Source of the DNA: Hydractinia symbiolongicarpus
Taxonomy: Eukaryota > Cnidaria > Hydrozoa > Anthoathecata > Hydractiniidae
Length of the DNA: 64,000 bases
Direction: 5' to 3'
Assembly: GCF_029227915.1 (NCBI RefSeq)
Contig: NC_079876.1
Location: 4,590,001-4,654,000 of the forward strand
Part shown: positions 24,831 to 36,350 of the stretch, in pieces
Layout: each line of letters begins with the position of its first letter
Position numbering within the stretch: position 1 is the stretch's first letter
Notes under the pieces: generated by a model
Databases searched by the model: none
What the model saw: only the letters and a program-made list of their open reading frames with translations
What the model was told of the DNA's origin: nothing
Made by a program: the position numbers and the translations under genes

Positions 24831-25203
24831 TACATGTTGGTACGAATATGTGACCAAACCGTTGTAACTGAAACGGACTGACACCGTTAGAAAGTCAATG
24901 AAATGTAGTTTTTGAAACTGTCCCTATTTCTTCAGCGCGCGATAACGGATATGATTGGTCCCACAGTAAAGAATGACTTATTTGTCTAAACTCTTAAATG
25001 AAGCGCTACCACAGCTCCCAGTGTAATCGCTGAGCTCGGGCAATCACGTCAAATTAAGAAGAATGTTATTTCTTGAAGTCCAATTGTCTCATTTTTCACA
25101 TTTATCAGGTCACAGTCCAAAGTTAGGTCAATTAAGTCCAACAGTCAATCGTTTCACTGTTAAAAGCGTTGCAACCAAGTAATATCAGATAAACATCGCT
25201 AAA
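24831..25203. repeat. Representative 373-bp monomer (reference for anatomy)
   Basis: Chosen as a typical full-length unit. Hand count: C 76, G 68, so 38.6% G+C; 15 CpG against about 13.9 expected from base composition. Offsets from the phase mark: 2-5 ACAT and 18-21 ATGT form a small dyad; 29-33 CCGTT, 42-46 AACGG and 54-58 CCGTT form alternating inverted repeats; 105-118 is a GC-rich core, GCGCGCGATAACGG; about 171-187 corresponds in most monomers to GCGCT-ACCAC-AGCGC, a possible 5-bp hairpin that is broken in this copy; 263-286 is the segment missing from the 348-bp class; about 161-213 is the segment missing from the 322-bp class. No open frame of note. The choice of offset 1 is arbitrary, as for any satellite. 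Confidence 0.9.
24859..24888. repeat. Alternating CCGTT / AACGG inverted repeats (example copy)
   Basis: CCGTT, an 8-base spacer, AACGG, a 7-base spacer, then CCGTT. Either neighbouring pair could form a 5-bp hairpin. A further AACGG follows about 55 bases on in the GC core. The arrangement recurs in many monomers but is broken in several subfamilies, for example those reading CCCAAATGTTG, ACACCCTTAG or GATACTGTTAG, and I saw no compensating changes. It may be a protein-binding dyad or merely ancestral sequence; function is not established. Confidence 0.5.
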
Positions 25204-28200
25204 TATATGTTGGTACGAATATGTGACCCAACCGTTGAAACTCAAACGAACTGACACCGTTAGAAAGTCAATGAAATGTAGTTTTTGAAACTGTCGCTTA
25301 TTCTTCAGCGCACGATAACGGCCAGGATTGGTCCCACAGTTAAAAATGACTTATTAATCTAAATTTTTAATTGAAGCCCTACCACAGCGCCCAGTGAAAT
25401 CGCTGAGTTTCGGCAATCATTTCAAATTAAGAAGAATGTTATTTCTTGGAGTCCATTTGTGTCATCTATCACATTGATCATGTCACAGTCCAAAGTTAGT
25501 TCAATTAAGTCCCACAGTCAATCGTTTCATAGTTAAAAGCGATGTAACCTAGTAATATCAGAAAAATATCGCTAAATACATGTTGGTGCGAATATGTGAC
25601 CAAACCGTTTTAACTGAAACGGACTGAATCCGTTAGAAAGTCAATATAATGTAGTTTTTGAAACTGTCACTATTTCTTCAGCGCACGATAACGGATAGGA
25701 TTGGTCTTACAGTAAAGAATGACTTATTTGTCTAAACTCTTAAATGAAGCGCTACCACAGCGGGCAGTGTAATCGCTGAGCTCCGGCAATCACGTCAAAT
25801 TAAAAAGAATGTTATTTCCTGGAGTCCAATTGTCTCATTTTTCACATTTATCAGGTCACAGTCCAAAGTTAGTTCAATTAAGTCCCACAGCCAATCGTTT
25901 CATTGTTAAAAGCGATGCAACCTAGTAATATCAAAAAAATATCGCTAAATACATGTTGGTACGAATATGTGACACAACCGTTGTAACTCAAACGGATTGA
26001 TACTGTTAAAAAGTCAATGGATTGTAGTTTTTGAAGCTGGAGCTACTTTTTCAGCGCGCGATAACGGCTAGGATTGGTCCCACAGTAAAAAATGACTTAT
26101 TTGTCTAAACTCTTAAATGAAGCGCTACCACAGCGGCCAGTGTAATCGCTGAGCTCCGGCAATCACGTCAAATTAAGAAGAATGTTATTTGTTGGAGTCC
26201 AATTGTCTCATTTTTCACATTTATCAGGTCACAGTACAAAGTTAGTTCAATTAAGTCCCACAGTCAATCGTTTCACTGTTAAAAGCGATGCAACCAAGTA
26301 ATATCAGATAAATATCGCTAAATACATGTTGGTACGAATATGTGACCAAACCGTTGTAACTGAAACGGACTGCCACCGTTAGAAAATCAATGAAATGTAG
26401 TTCTTGAAACTGTCGCTATTTCTTCAGCGCGCGATAACGGCTAGTATTTGTTCCATAATATAAAAACGATTTTTTTTATCTTAATTTTTAAATAAGGCGC
26501 TAACACAGCGCCCAGTGTAATCGCTGATTTCCGGCAATCACGTCAAATTAAGAAGAATGTTTTTTCTTGGATTCCATATGTGTCATTTATCACATTGATC
26601 AGGTCACGGTCCAAAAGTAGTTCAATTAAGTCCCACAGTCAATCGTTTCACTGTTAAAAGCGTTGCAACCTAGTGATATCAGATAAATATCGCTAAATAC
26701 ATGTTGGTACGAAGATGTGACCTAACCGTTGAAACTCAAACGGTCTGACACCGTTAAAAAGTCAATGAAATGTAGTTTTTGAAACTGTAGCTACTTCTTC
26801 AGCTCGTGATAACGGCTAGGATTGGTCGAACAGTAAAGAACGACTTATTTATCTAACTTTTTAAATGAAGCGCTACCACAGCGCCCAGTGTAATCGCTGA
26901 GTTCCGGCAATCACGTCAAATTAAGAAGAATGTTATTTCTTGGAGTCCAATTGTCTCACTTATAACATTCATAAGGTCACAGTCAAAAATCAGTTCAATT
27001 ATGTGCCACAGTAAATCGTTTCACTGTTAAAAGCCATACAACCTAGTAATATCAGAAAAATCTCGCTAAATACATGTTGGTACGAATATGTGATCTAACC
27101 GTTGTAACTCAAACGGATTAACACCGTTAGAAAGTCAATGAAAAGTAGTTTTTGAAACTGTCGCTATTTCTTCAGCGCGCGATAACGGATAGGATTGGTC
27201 CCACAGAAAAGAACGACTTATTTATCTAAATTTTTAAATGAAGCGCTACCACAGCGCCCTGTGTAATCGCTGATTTGCGGTAATCACGTCAAATTAAGAA
27301 GAATGTTTTTTCTTGGAGTCCATTTGTGTCATCTATCACATTGATCAGGTCACAGTCCAAAATTAGTTCAATTAAGTCCCACAGTCAATCGTTTCACTGT
27401 TAAAAGCGATGCAACCTAGTAATATCAGATAAATATCGCTAAATACATGTTGGTACGAATATGTTACCCAACCGTTGAAACTTAAACGAACTGACCACGT
27501 TAGAAAGTCAATGAAATGAATTTTTGAAACTGTCGCTATTTCTTTAGCGCGCGATAACGGCCAGGACTGGTCCCACAGTTAAAAATGACTTATTAATCTA
27601 AATTTTTAATTGAAGCGCTACCACAGCGCCTAGTGAAATCGCTCGGTTTCGGCAAACATTTCAAATTAAGAAGAATGTTATTTCTTGGTGGCCAATTGTG
27701 TCACTTTCACATTTTTAAGGTCCTAGTCCATAATCAGTTCAATTAAGTCTCACAGTCAATCGTTTCACTGTTAAAAGCCATACAACTTAGTAATACCGAA
27801 AAAATATCGCTAAATACATGTTGGTACGAATATGTGACTCAACCGTTGTAACTCAAACGGATTGATACTGTTAGAAAGTCAATGAAATGTAGTTTTTGAA
27901 ACTGTCGCTATTTCTTCAGCGCGCGATAACGGATAGGATTGGTCCCACAGTAAAAATGACTTATTTGTCTAAACTCTTAAATGAAGCGCTACCACAGCGG
28001 CCAGTGTAATCGCTGAGCTCCGGCAATCACGTCAAATTAAGAAGAATGTTATTTGTTGGAGTCCAATTGTCTCATTTTTCACATTTATCAGGTCACAGTC
28101 CAAAGTTAGTTCAATTAAGTCCCACAGTCAATCGTTTCATTTTTAAAAGCGATGCAACCTAGTAATATCAAAAAAATATCGCTAAATACATGTTGGTACG

Positions 28201-28465
28201 AATATGTGACAGAACCGTTGTAACTCAAACGGACTGACACCCTTAGAAAGTCAATGAAATGTAGTTCTTGAAACTGTCGCTATTTTTTCAGCGCGCGATA
28301 ACGGATAGGATTGGTTCCATAATGTAAAAACGACTTTTTTTATCTTAATTCTTAAATGAAGTGCTACTACAAAGCCCAGTGTAGTCGCTGAGTTTCGGCA
28401 ATCATTTCATATTAGGAAGAATGTTATTTCTTGGAGTCTAATTGTCTTACTTTCACATTTATAAG

Positions 28466-29290
28466 GTCACAGTCCATAATCAGTTCAATTAAATCCCACA
28501 GTCAATCGTTTCACTGTTAAAAGCCATACAACCTAGTAATATCAGAAAAATATCGCTAAATACATGTTGGTACGAAAATGTGACCCAACCGTTGAAACTC
28601 AAACGGACTGACACCGTTAAAAAGTCAATGAAATGTAGTTTTTGAAGCTGTAGCTACTTCTTCAGCGCGCGATAACGGCTAGGATTGGTCCAACAGCAAA
28701 ATTTGACTTATTTATCTGATTTTTTAAATGAAGCGCTACCACAGCGCCCAGTGTAATCGCTGAGTTCCGGCAATCACGTCAAATTAAGAAGAATGTTATT
28801 TCTTGGAGTCCAATTGTCTCACTTATAACATTTATAAGGTCACAGTCCAAAATCAGTTCAATTATGTGCCACAGTCAATCGTTTCATTTTTAAAAGCGAT
28901 GCAACCTAGTAATATCAAAAAAATATCGCTAAATACATGTTGGTACGAATATGTGACAGAACCGTTGTAACTCAAACGGACTGACACCCTTAGAAAGTCA
29001 ATGAAATGTAGTTCTTGAAACTGTCGCTATTTCTTCAGCGCGCGATAACGGATAGGATTGGTTCTATAATATAAAAACAAATTTTTTTATCTTAATTCTT
29101 AAATGAAGTGCTACTACAAAGCCCAGTGTTGTCGCTGAGTTTCGGCAATCATTTCATATTAGGAAGAATGTTATTTCTTGGAGTCCAATTGTCTCACTTT
29201 CACATTTATAAGGTCACAGTCCATAATCAGTTCAATTAAATCCCACAGTCAATCGTTTCACTGTTAAAAGCCATACAACCTAGTAATATC
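28466..29290. repeat. 0.8-kb block, copy 2
   Basis: Second copy of the block at 23243, near identical by eye; for example both carry the otherwise rare TTCTATAATATAAAAACAAA. It lies inside a run of domain C/D monomers, with marks 27815, 28187, 28561, 28934 and 29308. Confidence 0.82.
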
Positions 29291-31542
29291 AGAAAAATTT
29301 CGCTAAGTACATGTTGGTACGAATATGTGACCCAACCGTTGTAACTCAAACGGATTGACACCGTTAGAACGTCAATGAAGTGTAGTTTTTGAAACTGTCG
29401 CTATTTCTTTAGCGCGATAACGGATAGGATTGGTCCCACAGTAAAGAACGACTTATTTACCTAAATTTTTAAATAAAGCGCTACCACATCGCCCAGTGTA
29501 ATCGCTGAGCTCCGGCAATCACGTCAAATTAAGAAGAATGTTTTTTCTTGGAGTCCATTTGTGTCATTTATCACATTGATCAGGTTACGATCCAAAGTTA
29601 GTTCAATTAAGTCCCACAGTCAATCGTTTCACTGTTAAAAGCGATGCAACCTAGTAATATCAGATAAATATCGCTAAATACATGTTGGTACGAAAATGTG
29701 ACACAACCGTTGAAACTCAAACGGACTGACACCGTTAAAAAGTCAATGAAATGTAGTTTTTGAAGCTGTAGCTACTTCTTCAGCGCGCAATAACGGCTAG
29801 GATTGGTCCAACAGCAAAATTTGACTTATTTACCTAATTTTTTAAATGAAGCGCTACCACAGCGCCCAGTGTAATCGCTGAGTTTCGGCAATCACGTAAA
29901 ATTAAGAAGAATGTTATTTCTTGGAGTCCAATTGTCTCACTTATAACATTTATAAGGTCAAAGTCCAAAGTTAGTTCAATTAAGTCCAACAGTCAATCGA
30001 ATCATAGCTAAAAGCGATGCAACCTAGTAATATCAGAAAAATATCGCTAAATACATGTTGGTACGAATATGTGACAAAACCGTTGTAACTGAAACTGACT
30101 GACACCGTTAAAAATTCAATGAAATGTAGTTTTTGAAGCTGTCGCTATTTCTTCAGCGCGCGATAACGGATAGGATTGGTCCCACAGCAAAGAATGACTT
30201 ATTTGCCCAAACTCTTAAATGAAGCGCTACCACAGCGGCCAGTGTAATCGCTGAGCTCCGGCAATCACGTCAAATTAAGAAGAATGTTATTTCTTGGAGC
30301 CCAATTGTCTCATTTTTCACATTTATCCGGTCACAGTCCAGAGTTGGTTCAATTAAGTCCCACAGTCAATCGTTTCACTGTTAAAAGCGATGCAACCTAG
30401 TAATATCAGATAAATATCGCTAAATACATGTTGGTACGAAAATGTGACACAACCGTTGAAACTCAAACGCACTGACACCGTTAAAAAGTCAATGAAATGT
30501 AGTTTTTGAAACTGTCGCTATTTCTTCAGCGCGCGATAACGGATAGGATTGGTCCCACAGTAAAAAATGACCTATTTGTCTAAACTCTTAAATGAAGCGC
30601 TACCTCAGCGGCCAGTGTAATCGCTGAGCTCCGGCAATCACGTCAAATTAAGAAGAATGTTATTTCTTGGAGTCTAATTGTCTCATTTTTCACATTTATC
30701 AGATCACAGTCCAAAGTTAGTTCAATTAAGTCCCACAGTCAATCGTTTCATTTTTAAAAGCGATGCAACCTAGTAATATCAAAAAAATATCGCTAAATAC
30801 ATGTTGGTACGAATATGTGACAGAACCGTTGTAACTCAAACGGACTGACACCCTTAGAAAGTCAATGAAATGTAGTTCTTGAAACTGTCGCTATTTCTTC
30901 AGCGCGCGATAACGGATAGGATTGGTTCCATAATATAAAAACGCCTTTTTTTATCTTAATTCTTAAATGAAGTGCTACTACAAAGCCCAGTGTAGTCGCT
31001 GAGTTTCGGCAATCATTTCATATTAGGAAGAATGTTATTTCTTAGAGTCCAATTGTCTCACTTTCACATTTATAAGGTCACAGTCCATAATCAGTTCAAT
31101 TAAATCCCACAGTCAATCGTTTCACTGTTAAAAGCCATACAACCTAGTAATATCAGAAAAATATCGCTAAGTACATGTTGGTACGAATATGTGACCCAAC
31201 CGTTGTAACTCAAACGGATTGACACCGTTAGAACGTCAATGAAGTGTAGTTTTTGAAACTGGTGCTATTTCTTCAGCGCGATAACGGATAGGATTGGTCC
31301 CACAGTAAAGAACGACTTATTTACCTAAATTTTTAAATAAAGCGCTACCACATCGCCCAGTGTAATCGCTGAGCTCCGGCAATCACGTCAAATTAAGAAG
31401 AATGTTATTTCTTGGAGCCCAATTGTCTCATTTTTCACATTTATCCGGTCACAGTCCAGAGTTGGTTCAATTAAGTCCCACAGTCAATCGTTTCATTGTT
31501 AAAAGCGATGCATTCTAGTAATATCAAAAAAATATCGCTAAA

Positions 31543-32660
31543 TACATGTTGGTACGAATATGTGACACAACCGTTGTAACTCAAACGGACTGACACCGTT
31601 AAAAAGTCAATGAAATGTAGTTTTTGAAACTGTCGCTATTTCTTCAGCGCGCGATAAAGGATAGGATTGGTTCCATAATATAAAAAAGCCTTTTTTTATC
31701 TTAATTCTTAAATGAAGTGCTACTACAAAGCCCAGTGTAGTCGCTGAGTTTCGGCAATCATTTCATATTAGGAAGAATGTTATTTCTTAGAGTCCAATTG
31801 TCTCACTTTCACATTTATAAGGTCACAGTCCATAATCAGTTCAATTAAATCCCACAGTCAATCGTTTCACTGTTAAAAGCCATACAACCTAGTAATATCA
31901 GAAAAATATCGCTAAGTACATGTTGGTACGAATATGTGACCCAACCGTTGTAACTCAAACGGATTGACACCGTTAGAACGTCAATGAAGTGTAGTTTTTG
32001 AAACTGTCGCTATTTCTTCAGCGCGATAACGGATAGGATTGGTCCCACAGTAAAGAACGACTTATTTACCTAAATTTTTAAATAAAGCGCTACCACATCG
32101 CCCAGTGTAATCGCTGAGCTCCGGCAATCACGTCAAATTAAGAAGAATGTTTTTTCTTGGAGTCCATTTGTGTCATTTATCACATTGATCAGGTTACGAT
32201 CCAAAGTTAGTTCAATTAAGTCCCACAGTCAATCGTTTCACAGTTAAAAGCGATGCAACCTAGTAATATCAGATAAATATCGCTAAATACATGTTAGTAC
32301 GAAAATGTGACCCAACCGTTGAAACTCAAACGGACTGACACCGTTAAAAAGTCAATGAAATGTAGTTTTTGAAGCTGTAGCTACTTCTTCAGCGCGCGAT
32401 AACGGCTAGGATTGGTCCAACAGCAAAATTTGACTTATTTATCTAATTTTTTAAATGAAGCTCTACCACAGCGCCCAGTGTAATCGCTGAGTTCCGGCAA
32501 TCACGTCAAATTAAGAAGAATGTTATTTCTTGGAGTCCAATTGTCTCACTTATAACATTTATAAGGTCACAGTCCAAAATCAGTTCAATTATGTGCCACA
32601 GTCAATCGTTTTACTGTTAAAAGCCATACAACTTAGTAATACCGGAAAAATATCGCTAAA
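31543..32660. repeat. 1118-bp trimer module, copy 1
   Basis: Intervals 374, 371, 373. Order: AATATAAAAAAGCC monomer, GAACGTCAATGAAGTG monomer with the shortened core, CCAACAGCAAAATTTG monomer. It recurs at 33780 (offset 2237 = 1118 + three 373-bp monomers), and its first parts recur again at 34898 and 35606. Confidence 0.8.
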
Positions 32661-33779
32661 TACATGTTGGTACGAATATGTGACTCAACCGTTGTAACTC
32701 AAACGGATTGATACTGTTAGAAAGTCAATGAAATGTAGTTTTTGAAACTGTCGCTATTTCTTCAGCTAGCGATAACGGATAGGATTGGTCCCACAGTAAA
32801 AAATGACTTAATTGTCTAAACTCTTAAATGAAGCGCTACCACAGCGCCCTGCGTAATCGCTGATTTGCGGTAATCACGTCAAATTAAGAAGAATGTTTTT
32901 TCTTGGAGTCCATTTGTGTCATCTATCACATTGATCAGGTCACAGTCCAAAATCAGTTCAATTATGTGCCACAGTCAATCGTTTTACTGTTAAAAGCCAT
33001 ACAACTTAGTAATACCGGAAAAATATCGCTAAATACATGTTGGTACGAATATGTGACTCAACCGTTGTAACTCAAACGGATTGATACTGTTAGAAAGTCA
33101 ATGAAATGTAGTTTTTGAAACTGTCGCTATTTCTTCAGCTAGCGATAACGGATAGGATTGGTCCCACAGTAAAAAATGACTTATTTGTCTAAACTCTTGA
33201 ATGAAGCGCTACCACAGCGCCCTGCGTAATCGCTGATTTGCGGTAATCACGTCAAATTAAGAAGAATGTTTTTTCTTGGAGTTCATTTGTGTCATCTATC
33301 ACATTGATCAGGTCACAGTCCAAAATCAGTTCAATTATGTGCCACAGTCAATCGTTTTACTGTTAAAAGCCATACAACTTAGTAATACCGGAAAAATATC
33401 GCTAAATACATGTTGGTACGAATATGTGACTCAACCGTTGTAACTCAAACGGATTGATACTGTTAGAAAGTCAATGAAATGTAGTTTTTGAAACTGTCGC
33501 TATTTCTTCAGCTAGCGATAACGGATAGGATTGGTCCCACAGCAAAATTTGACTTATTTATCTAATTTTTTAAATGAAGCGCTACCACAGCGCCCAGTGT
33601 AATCGCTGAGTTCCGGCAATCACGTCAAATTAAGAAGAATGTTATTTCTTGGAGTCCAATTGTCTCACTTATAACATTTATAAGGTCACAGTCCAAAATC
33701 AGTTCAATTATGTGCCACAGTCAATCGTTTTACTGTTAAAAGCCATACAACTTAGTAATACCGGAAAAATATCGCTAAA
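32661..33779. repeat. Run of three near-identical 373-bp monomers
   Basis: Marks 32661, 33034, 33407, 33780. The first two monomers differ at only three positions by eye (TTAATTGTC/TTATTTGTC, CTTAAATG/CTTGAATG, GAGTCCATT/GAGTTCATT). All carry TCAGCTAGCGATAACGG and ACCGGAAAAATATCG. This is amplification of a single monomer, unlike the multi-monomer units of other domains. Confidence 0.83.
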
Positions 33780-34897
33780 TACATGTTGGTACGAATATGT
33801 GACACAACCGTTGTAACTCAAACGGACTGACACCGTTAAAAAGTCAATGAAATGTAGTTTTTGAAACTGTCGCTATTTCTTCAGCGCGCGATAACGGATA
33901 GGATTGGTTCCATAATATAAAAAAGCCTTTTTTTATCTTAATTCTTAAATGAAGTGCTACTACAAAGCCCAGTGTAGTCGCTGAGTTTCGGCAATCATTT
34001 CATATTAGGAAGAATGTTATTTCTTAGAGTCCAATTGTCTCACTTTCACATTTATAAGGTCACAGTCCATAATCAGTTCAATTAAATCCCACAGTCAATC
34101 GTTTCACTGTTAAAAGCCATACAACCTAGTAATATCAGAAAAATATCGCTAAGTACATGTTGGTACGAATATGTGACCCAACCGTTGTAACTCAAACGGA
34201 TTGACACCGTTAGAACGTCAATGAAGTGTAGTTTTTGAAACTGTCGCTATTTCTTCAGCGCGATAACGGATAGGATTGGTCCCACAGTAAAGAACGACTT
34301 ATTTACCTAAATTTTTAAATAAAGCGCTACCACATCGCCCAGTGTAATCGCTGAGCTCCGGCAATCACGTCAAATTAAGAAGAATGTTTTTTCTTGGAGT
34401 CCATTTGTGTCATTTATCACATTGATCAGGTTACGATCCAAAGTTAGTTCAATTAAGTCCCACAGTCAATCGTTTCACTGTTAAAAGCGATGCAACCTAG
34501 TAATATCAGATAAATATCGCTAAATACATGTTGGTACGAAAATGTGACCCAACCGTTGAAACTCAAACGGACTGACACCGTTAAAAAGTCAATGAAATGT
34601 AGTTTTTGAAGCTGTAGCTACTTCTTCAGCGCGCGATAACGGCTAGGATTGGTCCAACAGCAAAATTTGACTTATTTATCTAATTTTTTAAATGAAGCTC
34701 TACCACAGCGCCCAGTGTAATCGCCGAGTTCCGGCAATCACGTCAAATTAAGAAGAATGTTATTTCTTGGAGTCCAATTGTCTCACTTATAACATTTATA
34801 AGGTCACAGTCCAAAATCAGTTCAATTATGTGCCACAGTCAATCGTTTTACTGTTAAAAGCCATACAACTTAGTAATACCGGAAAAATATCGCTAAA
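33780..34897. repeat. 1118-bp trimer module, copy 2
   Basis: Marks 33780, 34154, 34525, 34898 match 31543, 31917, 32288, 32661 at an offset of 2237. Small differences include GCGATAACGG here for GCGATAAAGG near 31655 and TCGCCGAG for TCGCTGAG near 34720. Followed by a deleted copy of its first monomer. Confidence 0.8.
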
Positions 34898-35232
34898 TAC
34901 ATGTTGGTACGAATATGTGACACAACCGTTGTAACTCAAACGGACTGACACCGTTAAAAAGTCAATGAAATGTAGTTTTTGAAACTGTCGCTATTTCTTC
35001 AGCGCGCGATAACGGATAGGATTGGTTCCATAATATAAAAAAGCCTTTTTTTATCTTAATTCTTAAATGAAGTGCTACTACAAAGCCCAGTGTAGTCGCT
35101 GAGTTTCGGCAATCATTTCATTTATCACATTGATCAGGTTACGATCCAAAGTTAGTTCAATTAAGTCCCACAGTCAATCGTTTCACTGTTAAAAGCGATG
35201 CAACTTAGTAATACCGGAAAAATATCGCTAAA
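34898..35232. repeat. 335-bp monomer with internal deletion
   Basis: GGCAATCATTTCA runs into TTTATCACATTGATCAGG at about 35118, skipping about 40 bases of the AGGAAGAATG region. The left part is the AAAAAAGCC class, the right part the GTTACGATCC class, so this is a chimera of two classes and not a simple loss. TCATTT is shared by both parents at the join. Confidence 0.85.
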
Positions 35233-36350
35233 TACATGTTGGTACGAATATGTGACTCAACCGTTGTAACTCAAACGGATTGATACTGTTAGAAAGTCAA
35301 TGAAATGTAGTTTTTGAAACTGTCGCTATTTCTTCAGCTAGCGATAACGGATAGGATTGGTCCAACAGCAAAATTTGACTTATTTATCTAATTTTTTAAA
35401 TGAAGCTCTACCACAGCGCCCAGTGTAATCGCTGAGTTCCGGCAATCACGTCAAATTAAGAAGAATGTTTTTTCTTGGAGTCCATTTGTGTCATCTATCA
35501 CATTGATCAGGTCACAGTCCAAAATCAGTTCAATTATGTGCCACAGTCAATCGTTTTACTGTTAAAAGCCATACAACTTAGTAATACCGGAAAAATATCG
35601 CTAAATACATGTTGGTACGAATATGTGACACAACCGTTGTAACTCAAACGGACTGACACCGTTAAAAAGTCAATGAAATGTAGTTTTTGAAACTGTCGCT
35701 ATTTCTTCAGCGCGCGATAACGGATAGGATTGGTTCCATAATATAAAAAAGCCTTTTTTTATCTTAATTCTTAAATGAAGTGCTACTACAAAGCCCAGTG
35801 TAGTCGCTGAGTTTCGGCAATCATTTCATATTAGGAAGAATGTTATTTCTTAGAGTCCAATTGTCTCACTTTCACATTTATAAGGTCACAGTCCATAATC
35901 AGTTCAATTAAATCCCACAGTCAATCGTTTCACTGTTAAAAGCCATACAACCTAGTAATATCAGAAAAATATCGCTAAGTACATGTTGGTACGAATATGT
36001 GACCCAACCGTTGTAACTCAAACGGATTGACACCGTTAGAACGTCAATGAAGTGTAGTTTTTGAAACTGTCGCTATTTCTTCAGCGCGATAACGGATAGG
36101 ATTGGTCCCACAGTAAAGAACAACTTATTTACCTAAATTTTTAAATAAAGCGCTACCACATCGCCCAGTGTAATCGCTGAGCTCCGGCAATCACGTCAAA
36201 TTAAGAAGAATGTTATTTCTTGGAGTCCAATTGTCTCACTTATAACATTTATAAGGTCACAGTCCAAAATCAGTTCAATTATGTGCCACAGTCAATCGTT
36301 TTACTGTTAAAAGCCATACAACTTAGTAATACCGGAAAAATATCGCTAAA

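Larger units (their letters stand above)
24784..27547. repeat. 2.75-kb block, copy 2
   Basis: Marks 24831, 25204, 25577, 25950, 26323, 26698, 27071, 27444, matching the block at 20490. This copy keeps the 13 bases lost from copy 1 and continues intact through TTTAGCGCGCGATAACGG at about 27543, where copy 1 is truncated. Copy-specific changes include AAACATCGC for AAATATCGC near 25191, GCTCGTGATAACG near 26803 and AATAAGGCGC near 26492. Confidence 0.87.

Noticed and set aside
24831-24847. Possible CENP-B box on the minus strand (ATTCGTACCAACATGTA)
   Set aside because: It keeps TTCG and the central A of the 17-bp consensus but has ATGT where CGGG is required, about six of nine fixed bases. The motif is also altered in the CTGAGAATAA class. 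Not enough to call.
25001-25017. GCGCT-ACCAC-AGCGC hairpin as a conserved structural RNA or protein site
   Set aside because: The stem is intact in many monomers but broken in whole subfamilies (GTGCT/AGAGC, GCCCT/AGCGC, AGCGG, ACATCGCC) without compensating changes, so selection on pairing is not supported.
25110-25120. RNA polymerase III B-box-like word GGTCACAGTCC, suggesting a tRNA-derived SINE
   Set aside because: It mismatches the GGTTCRANNCC consensus at key positions. No A box at the right distance, no poly-A tail and no target-site duplications are seen, and the unit is strictly tandem.
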